Shown piece after piece: positions 9,121 to 19,600 of a stretch of DNA of 64,000 nucleotides; within the stretch, counting starts at the first letter, position 1; each line of letters begins with the position of its first letter. This stretch comes from Acidobacteriaceae bacterium (GTDB taxonomy: Bacteria > Acidobacteriota > Terriglobia > Terriglobales > Acidobacteriaceae), in the NCBI GenBank assembly GCA_903642235.1, contig CAHJWL010000007.1:124001-188000 (forward strand), given 5' to 3'. Both the position numbers and the translations under genes were made by a program. A model generated the notes under the pieces. It saw nothing but the letters and a program-made list of their open reading frames with translations. It searched no databases and was not told where the DNA came from.

Positions 9121-9795
9121 ATGTGCTCACCGGAGGATCCACAACATGTCGCTGCAATCATTCTTGCTGCCGGTGCGTCGCGGCGATTTGGTCGATTAAA
9201 ACAACTTGCGACCATAAATCACGAAACATTGCTTGCACACTGCATACGTCTGGCGTATCGGGGAGGATGCCGTCCGATCGTTGTCGTTCTAGGTTGCTGC
9301 GCAGAACAAATCCAAGACGGTGTCGTGCTGGACGGGTGCATCGTAGTACGGAACGAACATTGGTATCGCGGGATAGGCACTTCCATCGCAGCTGGCGTGC
9401 GGGTGCTCGAAGGAGTCATAGGTGCGCTTGTCCTGACGTGTGACATGCCATTGGTTACATCCGAGCATATCTTCCTACTCTGCGAAGCAGGAGTTCTGTC
9501 AGGTTCGGAATATGAAAAGCAGATCGGTGTTCCTGCCTACTTTCCTCTTCAATTGTTTGCCTCGTTACTTGCGCTTGAGGGCGATACAGGCGCGAAGCAT
9601 CTCCTCTCTTCGGCACGTTCAATACCGCTGGCGAATGGCCATCTGGATGTTGACACAACAGCAGATCTTGCTCGGGTAAGAGCTCAACTACGACGAATCG
9701 ATCAATCTGAAAGGAGTGGTTCGTCTCATCAGAAGCTGGAGCGGTGCTCTGGGGGAGATAGCTGGACGACCGAGTCGTTCGCCCCGGAGCAATAA
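9121..9795 (+). CDS. Molybdenum cofactor cytidylyltransferase (MocA-like)
   Basis: A 224-residue NTP-transferase. The motif AAIILAAGASRRFGRLKQL is the nucleotide-binding loop of the MobA/MocA superfamily, and LTCDMPLV carries the metal-binding Asp. MocA uses CTP to convert Mo-molybdopterin to the cytosine dinucleotide form needed by PaoABC/xanthine-dehydrogenase-type enzymes, which matches the neighbours. The start at 9121 is chosen because AGGAGAGG sits 8 bp upstream (9105-9112); an earlier ATG at 9097 lies upstream of that site. The last 30 residues are polar and unlike the family. It closes the molybdenum hydroxylase cluster. Confidence 0.85.
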   Translation: MCSPEDPQHVAAIILAAGASRRFGRLKQLATINHETLLAHCIRLAYRGGCRPIVVVLGCCAEQIQDGVVLDGCIVVRNEHWYRGIGTSIAAGVRVLEGVIGALVLTCDMPLVTSEHIFLLCEAGVLSGSEYEKQIGVPAYFPLQLFASLLALEGDTGAKHLLSSARSIPLANGHLDVDTTADLARVRAQLRRIDQSERSGSSHQKLERCSGGDSWTTESFAPEQ

Positions 9796-9959
9796 TCGAG
9801 GACGTGCAATCGAAGCGAGCCGAACCGGGGTACGCGCTCAGCGATGCCTGTACTCCGACAAAGTAGGACGCGCAAGCAAGCGATGAGTTCGCCCAGGTCT
9901 GTGCTCATTGAAACCGCGACGGTCCTCACGCTGCAGCGTGAGGTGCTCGTTGGCGCAGG

Positions 9960-10440
9960 TCTGTAAGAGTAGTTGTTGGCTCCTCGTGGTTAAGCCTGAC
10001 CGATGACGAGGCGGTCGCGAGCAGCTTGTCGCCGATGCACCAGTTCGTAGAGTTTACCGACCCGCGTGCACCTTGTTGAGCCAGGGTTCAAAGGTCGTTC
10101 GGGATGACGAGAGCAAGGTCGCGCAAACACAGTAGCTGGCGCAGCTTCACCAATCAGTTGCGCGGATTTCTCACTAGGCAGTGAAAAGAAGGAAGCGGCA
10201 ATGCATGCTTCTCGAGAGCGAGCCCATCGATCACATCGCGCAACCTGAAGATATCGCGCGTCTTTCGCCCTCATCTATCCGATCTTCCTGACGAGCCCAG
10301 CCAGGCCGGCGCGCTTGTAGTCAGCAACTCACCGCTGAAGCGTTCGGACGGACACCTCAGTGCCTGTAAGAGGGGTCAGAAGGTCTCTCTGGCCCAAAAC
10401 GCGGCTCCAGCAACTGAAAGCGCTGCACGGCAAGTGTCCG
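9960..10440 (-). pseudogene. Decayed Mu/rve-type transposase remnant
   Basis: No open frame covers this stretch, but three-frame reading of the minus strand recovers a collinear chain typical of Mu-like DDE transposases. It contains LAVQRFQLLEPRFG (about 10392-10440), VSVRTLQR followed by a stop (10331-10357), VADYKRAGLAGLVRKI (10279-10327), DVIDGLALEKHALP (10200-10250), RDLALVIPND, and LYELVHRRQAARD (10012-10050). The order and spacing match the N-terminal helix-turn-helix half of such proteins. Several stops and frameshifts break it, and the catalytic domain is not recognisable. It is an old remnant of a mobile element between the molybdenum cluster and the phosphoesterase gene. The rest of 9796-10720 holds nothing else I can support. 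Confidence 0.6.
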
Positions 10441-10720
10441 TTCTTCTCCCGATAGCTGGCTGACAGTCTGCACGCCATGAGCCTGCGACAAAGATCACCT
10501 CAATCTAACGATAGATAGATCCCAAGCTGCAGAGGTGAGCCGTGAAGCCACCGTAAACATTACGGATCTGTAATCCTGCGGTCATAAGCGGGTCAGCAAG
10601 CTCCTGCCATACTTTTTGCATTCGCCTCTCTTTCCGCAACCCGATGATCAGTAACTCTTCTCCGCAAGTGATCAGGAATGCCACACACACTGAAAGACCA
10701 ACGACCGCGAGGGATCATCC

Positions 10721-13700
10721 ATGTTCCATAGAAGTTTTCAGAATGTGATCAATACGACAACGGCGATCAGCAGTGTTGTTTCACTCGCAGGGCTCGTCGC
10801 GGCTGGATTACGCTCGCCAGCAGCTGCACAGTCTGTACCGTTCCCGAGGTACACAGTAGGTGAGAACAAGCATGCGTCAAAGGGGCCGAACTACCCGTCG
10901 ACTCTGCCTACACCGTGGGTCGTCAGTAACGGCCAGATCATCACGCCCGCCGGGACGCAGGTCTATCTTGGCATCACGACGCGCGCGAAGGCCGTCGCTC
11001 TGAACCCGACAGGGAATCACACTGCTGCCGTACTTCAAATGGGCGCGCCACAGGCCGTCACCATCTTCAACACGCGAACCGGCGCCGTGCTGCAGACTTA
11101 CTCCGCGGCCGCGGGCAAGGATGCAGACGGTAGCAGCACCGGCATCACCTACACACCAGACGGCAAATACCTGTTGTTCAGCCAGGATGGTGGTTCCGGT
11201 TCGGGCAGCTATGTTGGCATTGCCAGTGTCAGCGCCAGCGGTCTGCTCTCTGAGCATGCTCACGTGAGCGTGCCACTGGACGTGAACTCCACTGGTTACC
11301 TGACCACTGTGACCTGCTTTCCCACCAGTGTTCCGGGAACGACCGGGAGTGCGGCGATCCCTTGCGGACAAACGGTTTCGCTCACCGGAGATGGGGTCAA
11401 CACGTCATACCCGACCGGCATTGCAGTCTCGCCCGACAACAAGACCGCCTACGCAGTGCTGGACAACAACGACACGTTGACGAAGATAGACCTCACGGCA
11501 CCGACTCCGGCCGAGGGTCCTGAGATCCGAGTAGGCAACGTACCGCACAGCGTCGTGATCTCCCCTAATGGAAAAACCGCCTACGTTTCCAACGAGGCTG
11601 GACGCATTGCCAAAGAGAAAGACTTTCAGCAGTACTCGAACGGAACCCCTGTTGTAGCTGCCTTTCCGACAGGGTCAACGGCCACTGGAACTGTATCGGT
11701 GATCGATCTCGCTTCTTTTAAGGTAAAGGAGAGTATCTCTACCGGCCTACATCCCACGGGCATGGCCGTCTGGGGCAATCAACTTTTGGTCGCGAACACC
11801 TATAGCGACACCATCTCGGTGATCAATATGGGAACCGATCAGGTAGTTCAGACAATAGATCTGGGATTGCCGATCAGAGTGCCTGGGCAGAAAGGAGCGG
11901 CGTATGGTGCGGGACCTAACTCGATTGCTGTCGATCAAAGAAACAATAAAGCTTATGTCGCGCTCTACAACGCCAACGCGATTGCGGTGGTTAACCTTAA
12001 CGGCGGATCAGCCGCGATGGAGGGAATGATCCCTGTAGGCTATGCTCCCAGCTCGGTCGTGCTGGACGTTGCAGACGGTACGCTGCTGGTTGCGAACGAT
12101 AAAGGAATTGGAACTACGGGCTTCGCGGTAGCTCCTCCGCCCACGAAGACAGCAGAAAACTCTTACGGAAAATCACACGGAGTTACCAGCTTCAACACGC
12201 ACCAAGACCTTGGCACAGTGAGCATCGTTCCCTTACCGACGCCTAGTGTATTGGGAGTGCTCACGCAACAGGTGTTTCAGAACAACCACTGGGACCTTGC
12301 GGAGAACATCTTTGCGGCCTCGGGCGGCAGAAAGGAAGCCAAGCCGCTCGCGATACCGGAGAGAATCGGCGCTCCATCTAAAATCAAGCACGTCTTCGTT
12401 ATCATCCGAGAGAATCGCACCTACGATCAGATCCTGGGTGATGTTGCCGGCGGCAATGGCGATCCCTCTCTGGCAGTCTTTGGGGATAACTCCACCTTCG
12501 GCAAAGTTACGCCCAACGCCCACGCCCTGATGCAGCGCTTCCCGCTTTTCGACAACTTCTACGACCCGAGCCGGCAATCTGCTGATGGACACAATTGGAT
12601 CGTTCAGGCAATGGCACCCTACTCTGATGACATTCAATCGCCAGACTGGCTGCGCGACTACCCGTCGAACGGCGGCGATGCAATTGCCTATCAAAAGGTA
12701 GGTCATCTGTGGGATGTGGCGGCGAAGCAGGGCGTCACGTTCAAGAACTTTGGCGAATACATCGAATACAACACATTCCTGACGCCAACCGGTTCGACCA
12801 ATGAGCCGCAATGGATCGACTTTTATAACGACACTCTAGCCTTTGAATCTGGCGCGGAGAAGCAGCTTTATAACTTCAATACAGTTGCATCGCACTCACC
12901 TCTTCCTAACCTGATCAACAACACGGTGCAGAATTATCCGCAGTTCGATCTCGGTATTCCTGATCAGTTCCGCTTCGATGTGTGGAACGAGGAGTTCAAG
13001 AAGGATGTGATGAGCGGCTCGGTTCCACAGTTGGAGTTCATGTGGATCAGCTCCGACCACACCGGAGGGCCACCGACGGCGCAAGCTATGCAGGCCGATA
13101 ACGACCTGGCTCTGGGGCGCTTTGTCGATGCCATCAGTCACAGCGAAATATGGAAAGACTCGGCCATCTTTGTCGAGGAAGATGACGCGCAGGATGGCGT
13201 GGATCATGTGGACGGCCATCGCAGCCCGGGCTACATCATCAGCCCGTATGTGCAGCAGCAGGTGAAGAACGATGGCAGCGGCGCCGGCGTGACTGAAGAC
13301 AGCACCTTCTACACACAGGTGAATATGACTCGTACGATCGAGCAGATTCTTGGCCTGAAGCCGATGAACCAATTTGATCTGACGGCTTCGCCGATGAGCG
13401 AGATCTTCATTGACAACCCGCCTGCCGAGAACTTCAAGCCCTGGACGCATGTTGCGAACGCGATCCCTCTCAATCTGGGAGTGAAACAGACGCCGGCTCA
13501 GCCGATTCCGGTGTCGAAGTTCAGCGCGACGTCCGCACCGGTGGAGAACCCGGCTGTGAAGGTTCTGAGGACGGGCTGGATGAAGAAGAAGGCGCAGGTC
13601 TTTGCTGGCAAACAGCACATTCCGGACTCCGAGGATCCAGCGACGGTCAATCATCTGAACTGGTATGAGGCGACAAACTTCACCATGCCCTACCCGGGCG

Positions 13701-13768
13701 AAAAGAAGGTTCGTCCCGCAAGCGACTTCAAGAAGGCTGCACGGAGCACGAAGGACCTGGACGACTAA
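10721..13768 (+). CDS. Secreted YncE-type beta-propeller / phosphoesterase fusion protein
   Basis: A 1015-residue protein. It has a signal-like N-terminus (hydrophobic residues about 12-36, ending SPAAAQS). A seven-bladed propeller region follows, with repeats such as GIAVSPDNKTAYAVLDNND, VVISPNGKTAYVSNEAG and NSIAVDQRNNKAYVALYNAN. From about residue 550 there is a PF04185-like phosphoesterase domain: VFVIIRENRTYDQILGD, SADGHNW, and EEDDAQDGVDHVDGHR near residue 825. The last motif holds the metal-binding Asp and His residues. It is probably exported and hydrolyses phosphate esters or phospholipids. A paralogue lies at 20643-23429. An intrinsic terminator follows the stop codon. Confidence 0.87.
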   Translation: MFHRSFQNVINTTTAISSVVSLAGLVAAGLRSPAAAQSVPFPRYTVGENKHASKGPNYPSTLPTPWVVSNGQIITPAGTQVYLGITTRAKAVALNPTGNHTAAVLQMGAPQAVTIFNTRTGAVLQTYSAAAGKDADGSSTGITYTPDGKYLLFSQDGGSGSGSYVGIASVSASGLLSEHAHVSVPLDVNSTGYLTTVTCFPTSVPGTTGSAAIPCGQTVSLTGDGVNTSYPTGIAVSPDNKTAYAVLDNNDTLTKIDLTAPTPAEGPEIRVGNVPHSVVISPNGKTAYVSNEAGRIAKEKDFQQYSNGTPVVAAFPTGSTATGTVSVIDLASFKVKESISTGLHPTGMAVWGNQLLVANTYSDTISVINMGTDQVVQTIDLGLPIRVPGQKGAAYGAGPNSIAVDQRNNKAYVALYNANAIAVVNLNGGSAAMEGMIPVGYAPSSVVLDVADGTLLVANDKGIGTTGFAVAPPPTKTAENSYGKSHGVTSFNTHQDLGTVSIVPLPTPSVLGVLTQQVFQNNHWDLAENIFAASGGRKEAKPLAIPERIGAPSKIKHVFVIIRENRTYDQILGDVAGGNGDPSLAVFGDNSTFGKVTPNAHALMQRFPLFDNFYDPSRQSADGHNWIVQAMAPYSDDIQSPDWLRDYPSNGGDAIAYQKVGHLWDVAAKQGVTFKNFGEYIEYNTFLTPTGSTNEPQWIDFYNDTLAFESGAEKQLYNFNTVASHSPLPNLINNTVQNYPQFDLGIPDQFRFDVWNEEFKKDVMSGSVPQLEFMWISSDHTGGPPTAQAMQADNDLALGRFVDAISHSEIWKDSAIFVEEDDAQDGVDHVDGHRSPGYIISPYVQQQVKNDGSGAGVTEDSTFYTQVNMTRTIEQILGLKPMNQFDLTASPMSEIFIDNPPAENFKPWTHVANAIPLNLGVKQTPAQPIPVSKFSATSAPVENPAVKVLRTGWMKKKAQVFAGKQHIPDSEDPATVNHLNWYEATNFTMPYPGEKKVRPASDFKKAARSTKDLDD

Positions 13769-13787
13769 CTGAAAGCCTCAAAGGTAC

Positions 13788-13823
13788 AGGCCCTCTTCCG
13801 CATCATGGGGAGAGGGCCTTTTT
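13788..13823 (+). terminator. Rho-independent terminator
   Basis: A 9-bp perfect stem, AGGCCCTCT (13788-13796) pairing with AGAGGGCCT (13811-13819), with a 14-nt loop, ends in a run of five T. It lies 20 bp after the phosphoesterase stop codon and before the convergent kinase gene. Confidence 0.9.
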
Positions 13824-13858
13824 GCATGTGACGATCGACGGCGATGGTCTGCGTCGTC

Positions 13859-15334
13859 CTAGGCTACGGGGGCGTTCCGCGGGTGTCGCTTGGGCAGGCA
13901 CAGCGTGACCCGGGTTCCCACGCCGGGCGTGCTTGCGATCTCGACGTTGCCTCGGTGCAGCTGGGCGATGCCCTGAACGATGGAGAGGCCCAGCCCTGTG
14001 CCGCCGGAGGCCTTGGACCGCGACGGATCGACGCGGAAGAAGCGATCGAAGACTCGCGGAAGTGCATCGGGAGGTATGCCGACACCGGTGTCCGCGACCG
14101 CGATGCGAACGTTTTCGGCCTCGGACTCAGAGAGGATCGCAACCGTACCGCCCTCCGGAGTATGCGCGACCGCGTTTGAGACCAGATTGCTGACGGCGCG
14201 CTGCATCAAGGTGCGGTCGAGATCGACGATGACCGGCTCAGCTGCCCCTCCGCTGGTGAGAGTGACGCCGGCGTCCGCGGCGGACGCCTCGTAGTACGCG
14301 CGCACCTGCTCCAGCAGCTCCGCGAGGTCGACTGCTTCGAGCCGCAGATGGGTCAACGGGCTTTCGGTGCGCGCCAGAAACAAGAGGTTTCCGATCAGCT
14401 CAGAGAGACGCACCGTCTCTTCGAGGGACGACTCCAGTGCATCCCGGTACTCCTCAATGGTGCGGGCGCGCGCGAGCGCTACTTCGGCTTCACCCCGGAT
14501 GTTGTTGACCGGTGTTCGAAGGTCGTGCGCGATGTCGGCGGAGAAGCGCGAGATGCGCTCGAAGGAGTCCTCCAGCCTGTCGAGCATGTTGTTGAAGGTC
14601 AGGGCCAGGGACGCAAGCTCATAGGGGTACCCCTCCGCCGCGATGCGTTCTCCGAGGTGGCTCGACGTAATGCGGCGCGCGGTGGTTGCGATCTCTTCGA
14701 CCGGCCGGATCCCTTGCCTGGCAATGCGGTAGCCGACAAGAGGAAACAGCACCAGCAGGATCCCGGAGGTGCACCAGAACCACAGCCTGAAGCGCCGCAG
14801 CAGACCGTCCTTCTGCGAGACATCGACGGCAACCTGAATCGTGACAGGACGACCCTGCGTGCCACCAACATGGGCTGTCGCCGCGATCACACGAAAAGAC
14901 TTTCCCTGTGTGCCCGTCATCGGGAGCGCCGCTCCGCCGGGAGCGTTTAGAAGGCTCGACAGCATGGAGAGGTTTAGCTGGTCCGCCATTCCCGGCGTCA
15001 TCAGCAAGACCTTGCCTTCCTGATCCTTGAGGCAGATATAGAACTGCTCGTACCGCCTGGCTGCAGACTCGAGTTCGACCTCCTCGCGCAGGCTGTCCGC
15101 ATCGTCCGGACGTTCCCGCAGCATGGTGCTCAGGACGTTCACTTTGTCTCTGAGAAACAGCTCCGTGCTCCTGTTGAGCTCCGAGACCAGCACCAGGTAG
15201 AGGCTGAAGGTGGCGAGCAGGACCAGGCCCAGACCCGCGGAGGCGTAGGCGGCTGTCAGCCGGAACGCCAGTGTTCGCCAGATCTTTGCGAGGCTTGACG
15301 GGGCGCTAATCGGCTTCGAGGACATAGCCCGCAC
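13859..15334 (-). CDS. Membrane sensor histidine kinase (CusS-like)
   Basis: A 491-residue kinase with the usual layout: transmembrane helix 1 near residues 25-50, a periplasmic sensor loop, helix 2 near 184-204, a HAMP linker, and a HisKA motif [15 protein letters not shown] with His at 270. The ATPase boxes follow ([36 protein letters not shown]). Its start overlaps the end of the response regulator by about 29 bp, or 20 bp if the second Met is used. Kinases of this shape, paired with CusR/CopR-type regulators, often sense copper, silver or other envelope stress. That ligand assignment is inference only. Confidence 0.92.
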   Translation of the reverse strand: MRAMSSKPISAPSSLAKIWRTLAFRLTAAYASAGLGLVLLATFSLYLVLVSELNRSTELFLRDKVNVLSTMLRERPDDADSLREEVELESAARRYEQFYICLKDQEGKVLLMTPGMADQLNLSMLSSLLNAPGGAALPMTGTQGKSFRVIAATAHVGGTQGRPVTIQVAVDVSQKDGLLRRFRLWFWCTSGILLVLFPLVGYRIARQGIRPVEEIATTARRITSSHLGERIAAEGYPYELASLALTFNNMLDRLEDSFERISRFSADIAHDLRTPVNNIRGEAEVALARARTIEEYRDALESSLEETVRLSELIGNLLFLARTESPLTHLRLEAVDLAELLEQVRAYYEASAADAGVTLTSGGAAEPVIVDLDRTLMQRAVSNLVSNAVAHTPEGGTVAILSESEAENVRIAVADTGVGIPPDALPRVFDRFFRVDPSRSKASGGTGLGLSIVQGIAQLHRGNVEIASTPGVGTRVTLCLPKRHPRNAPVA

Positions 15335-15977
15335 CGCGAACGGTATGGATCAGTTTTGAACCGAAAGGGTCGTCCACCTTGCTGCGAAGTCTCCTGACGC
15401 TTACGTCGACCACGTTTGTGTCACAGTCGAAGTTCATATCCCAGACGGCCTCGGCGATGACGGTGCGGGAGAGAACCTCTCCGGCGCGGCGCGCCAGCAG
15501 AGAGAGCAGGAGGAACTCCTTCGTCGTCAGTTCAAGCCGCTGGCCGGCTCGAGTGGCCCGGTGCCGGAGGAGATCGATCTCAAGGTCAGCCGTACACACC
15601 GTGCTCTGCGGCCGGGCCGGCACGCGGCGCAGGCGGGAACGAACGCGCGCAAGCAACTCCGAGAAGGCAAATGGCTTGACCAGGTAGTCATCCGCTCCGA
15701 GTTCAAAGGCCCGTACCTTTTCGTGGACCGCATCTCGAGCTGTCAGGAAGAGAACCTGCGTGGTCCTGCCGGCGTGGCGCAGGCCTTCAAGGACCTCCCA
15801 CCCATCCAGGCCAGGAAGCATGATGTCCAGAATGATGAGGTCGAAGTCGACGTTCCTGGCGAACTCCAGGCCATCCACGCCGTTTGAGGCGACATCGACA
15901 ACGAAACTTGCTTCGCCGAGCCCCTTCTTCAAGAACCTGGCTGTCTTGGCTTCGTCCTCGATGATCAGAAGTCTCAT
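15306..15977 (-). CDS. OmpR/CusR-family response regulator
   Basis: A 223-residue regulator. The receiver domain has the acidic pair EDE at residues 7-9, the phospho-acceptor Asp at 51 ([14 protein letters not shown]), Thr in FLTAR and Lys in DDYLVKPF. A winged-helix DNA-binding domain follows ([49 protein letters not shown]). It is co-transcribed with the overlapping kinase gene. Possible targets include the outer-membrane receptor gene immediately upstream on the same strand, but no binding site could be verified. Confidence 0.93.
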   Translation of the reverse strand: MRLLIIEDEAKTARFLKKGLGEASFVVDVASNGVDGLEFARNVDFDLIILDIMLPGLDGWEVLEGLRHAGRTTQVLFLTARDAVHEKVRAFELGADDYLVKPFAFSELLARVRSRLRRVPARPQSTVCTADLEIDLLRHRATRAGQRLELTTKEFLLLSLLARRAGEVLSRTVIAEAVWDMNFDCDTNVVDVSVRRLRSKVDDPFGSKLIHTVRGAGYVLEAD

Positions 15978-16115
15978 AAAGGTCCCTGGACCGCTCCATC
16001 CGCTCTTACCAACTCTAGTGAAGGCCTCATCAAGCCTGTGTGCACGGACGATGAAAGTTTATGACCCTTTAGTTCTTAGCTCGTCTCCTACAGTTCAGCC
16101 GTGAGATCGACGCAC

Positions 16116-16613
16116 TCAGCGGCCGGCAGTCTCAGGAGGCTGGCGAAGGTAAACGATGGTCTGGGTGCGAGCTGCATCCGCATCTCCGCCGGCACTATTG
16201 CGCTGCACCTGAAGCTCGGAGCCGTTCGCACTTAGCGTCCAGGTCTCGCTTAGAGGAAGAACGCGGCCATCCTCATGTTCTTCGATCGAGAAGACGAGGC
16301 TCTGATCTTTCCAGACGACGGACGTGTGAAACTCATCGCCGTCAGCTCCGGTCGACACGGTCACGCCGCCATCGATGCGATAGCGCTGCATCGCGTGCCG
16401 TGGCGGTCCGGAGTTGCGAAGGATCGTTGTCTCCACAACCAGGTCAGGACTGTGAATGTCGATGCGCCGCGTGACGTGGCCGGTCCGTTTCGGCACGCAT
16501 CGCTCGTTGCTCTGCTCCCACACTCCGGAGAAGTCCGGCCGCGGCGGGAGGCAGACTGCGCCGGGAGCAAGAAGAAGCGGTGGGAGCAAAGCTAGAAAGC
16601 GCCGCCGTCTCAT
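16116..16613 (-). CDS. Small secreted hypothetical protein
   Basis: The frame is open from 16694, but the ATG at 16613 is the likely start: AGGAG sits upstream and the product begins MRRRRFLALLPPLLLAPGAV, a clear signal peptide. The mature part (about 140 residues) is mostly predicted beta strand: PDFSGVWEQSNERCVPKRTG, followed by alternating hydrophobic stretches and a final YLRQPPE. FSGVW openings are common in small acidobacterial secreted proteins that may adopt a lipocalin-like barrel. No function is assigned. It starts 47 bp after the TonB-receptor gene on the same strand, so the two may be co-transcribed. Confidence 0.7.
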   Translation of the reverse strand: MRRRRFLALLPPLLLAPGAVCLPPRPDFSGVWEQSNERCVPKRTGHVTRRIDIHSPDLVVETTILRNSGPPRHAMQRYRIDGGVTVSTGADGDEFHTSVVWKDQSLVFSIEEHEDGRVLPLSETWTLSANGSELQVQRNSAGGDADAARTQTIVYLRQPPETAGR

Positions 16614-16659
16614 AACTCGGAGCTCCTGCCGTGCTGTGTTCTTCCCAACTGCAGACTCA

Positions 16660-19600
16660 TCAGAACTCCAGTCGCAGCGCGAACTGGATCTCACGCGGCG
16701 TTCCTGAGCCCACGGGCGTGATCGGGTTCACGATGGCCGTGTTAAGGTTGACGGTGTTGATGATGCTGCCAAATCCGTTGGCTCCGAAGGTGGCTTGCGG
16801 CTGCCCCAGCTGCGGATGATTGAAGATGTTGTAGAACTCCGACCTAAACTCGAGGTTGGCGCGATCTCCCACAGGAAATGTTCTTGCAACGCCGGTATCC
16901 ACCTGCCAGGTGCCCGGCCCAACGACCGAGTTGCGTCCTGCGGTGCCCGGCAGGGTCGATCCCGCGGCGGCGTCCTTCGCGGGCATCCTGAAAGCCGCCG
17001 GATTGATCCAGTGGCCGATGGTCCTGCCGGTGGCCGGCACAACCGAGACACCCTGAACCCGGTCGGGCCGCAGCGTACCGGAGTTGCCGTAGGGAGAGAT
17101 CGCGCTGCTCGGCAGGAGCACATTGACCGGGAAGCCGGTGCGGGCCAGGGCGGCTGTGGTCAGCTGCCAGTTGCCGGCGATCGCACCGCCTACACCGTGC
17201 GTTAAATATTGTCTCCCCCGGCCGAAAGGCAGCTCGTACACGGCATTGCCATTCACGACATGGCGGGCATCCCATGCGCCGCTGGCCCACTCGCAGGACT
17301 GGCATGTGGGGTTCTGCGGAGAGATCTCATCGCCGTCGCCGCTGCCGTTTGATCCGTTGTCGAGCTCATGCGAATAGGTGTAGTTGAAGGCAACAAGAAG
17401 CCCACGCGTAAAGGGGCGTCGCAGGGATGCGACCAGCCCGTTATACGAACTGCCTCCCACAGATCCGCGCCAGCCGATGGCAGGGGACAATCCCGGATAC
17501 TGCGTGGTTCCAGTGAGGGGGTCGGTCAGGTTGACATAGCCTGTTTGCAGCAGATGGACGCCGTGGCTGCCGAGGTAAGAGAGCGTGCCAACGAAGTTCG
17601 CGGGCAGCTCCTGCTGCAGCGACAGATCCCACTGCTCCGTGTAGCTGTCCTTGCGGTTGCGCTGTTCGGCGTTCGGCGACAGACTGCTCTTGTTCAGGTA
17701 TGGCGTGACCGGGTAGGTCACATTGGTGACCCGATACGACGGAACCTCATTCTTTGCGGGGAGGTTCTGGTCATCAAGCTGACCGTCCTCGTGGTACATG
17801 CCGAAGCCGCCGCGAACAACGAAGGCACGGTTGCTGTTAGGCGAGTAGCTGAAGCCCAGGCGTGGATCGACATCACCGTAGTTCTGCTGACCGAAGCTGG
17901 CGCCCACGCCACAGAAGCCGCCAGGTCCACAGGTGGAGAAGTCAAACGGGTTCGCCAGACCGTGCGCTTCATGGAAGAGACCGAAGACGGTGTAGCGCAC
18001 GCCAAGGTTCAACGTTAGGTTCTGGGCGGCCTTGTACTCATCTTGCGCGTAGCCGACGGACCAGGTCTTGCGCAGATCGTTCGCCGGCAGCGCCCCGGTC
18101 AGACTCGCCTGCCGAACTTTGTTCGCTTTGAGTGCCTGCAGGTTGGCGAAGCTGACAGTGCCATGCTGGCCATAGTGCTGGTTCAGCTGAATCTCGCGGA
18201 TCTCGACGCCGGCTTTGATGGTCTGGCGGCCGTGAAGCCAGGTCAGGTCATCGATCTCCGAAAACGAGTTCCCGACATAGATGCTGTTGTACGTGTAGTT
18301 CTGCGTGACAAAACCGGGTCCGGGCGCGGAGGAGACGGCGATCTGATACACCGCCCCGGTGCCGCTGGTATTGAAGGTGTTATCCGTAGACCGGTTGAAG
18401 CCGAACTTCGCCTCGTTCGTCAGGAAAGGGCTGAGGATACGCAGGTATTCGACGACGCCGGTGATAGGTGTGGCGACTCGCTGGACGAGATCGGTGGCCG
18501 CGGCGGAGGCGGGCTGCGTGTCCACAGAGCGGTCGTAGTTGAAGCGGAAATAGGCCGTGTCTTTTGCTGTAAAGTGCTGGTCAACCCGCAGCATCGCGGT
18601 GTTCTCATTTGCAACCTGGGTGCAGGCACAGGTGAGCAGCGCGTAGTCGGCGTAGTTGGCGTCGCCCGGATCGGTCGCCTGGGTATAGGGAGTTACGATC
18701 GTCTTCGGGCCGGGGCCTGGGTAGGCGTTCACAACCGCATACAGGGGCGACGTCGGTTGAAGGGACGCTCGGAATGCTGCGCTCGGGACGACGCCGCTCA
18801 CAGGGTAGCCCCACACCTGGCGGTATGCCTCGGAGGCGAGATAGAAGAAGGTGCGGTCGCGCACAAGAGGGCCGCCGAACGCGCCGCCGAACTGATTCAA
18901 GCGAAGCGGCTGCTGCGTTTCGCCCCCTGACGCCCAGGCCGGCTCAGGAGCGTCGAAGATGTTGTTGCGGAAGTATTCGAACAGTCGGCCGTGAAACTGA
19001 TTGCTCCCGGAGGGCGAAACCACCGCGAGCTGCGCGCCCCCGGTTGCACCTTGCTCGGCAGTGGCCAGCAACGTATCGACACGGAACTGCGAGATTCCAT
19101 CCAGTGGAATGGAGAGCCGCGCCCATGGACGCTGTGTCTGGTTGATGATGCTCGTTTCGTCGATGCCGTCGTAGGTGAAATTGCTATCGTCCAGGCCACG
19201 GCCGGCGAAGCGGACCGAGCGCTGGTTGCTGCCGCCAGTGTCGATGGCGCCAGGAATGTAAGCCGTCAGGGATGCCCAGTTGCGCCCGTTCAAGGGCAAC
19301 TCATCGGCCTGTTTTCGCTCGATCAAGCCAGTCACCGTGCTTGTGTTGCGATCGACCAGCTCCGAGCTTGCGGCTACTTCCACGTGCTCCTCGCCGCCCG
19401 ATACCACCAAGCTCGCGTCCAGCGTGCGGGTTCGCCCCACCACCTGCTCCACATCGGCAAACGTCAGAGATTCAAAGCCAGGGTAACTAACAGTGATGGT
19501 GTACCTGCCCACGGGCAGCCCGGCGATGCCATACCTTCCAAGCGTGTCCGAGACACTCTCGCGCCGCAGCTGCGTCGAGTTCTCTACCGCCGTGATGTGT

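Noticed and set aside
10505-10690. 61-codon minus-strand frame with a hydrophobic start
   Set aside because: No family resemblance and no convincing ribosome site; it lies next to the transposase fossil and could be part of the same decayed stretch.
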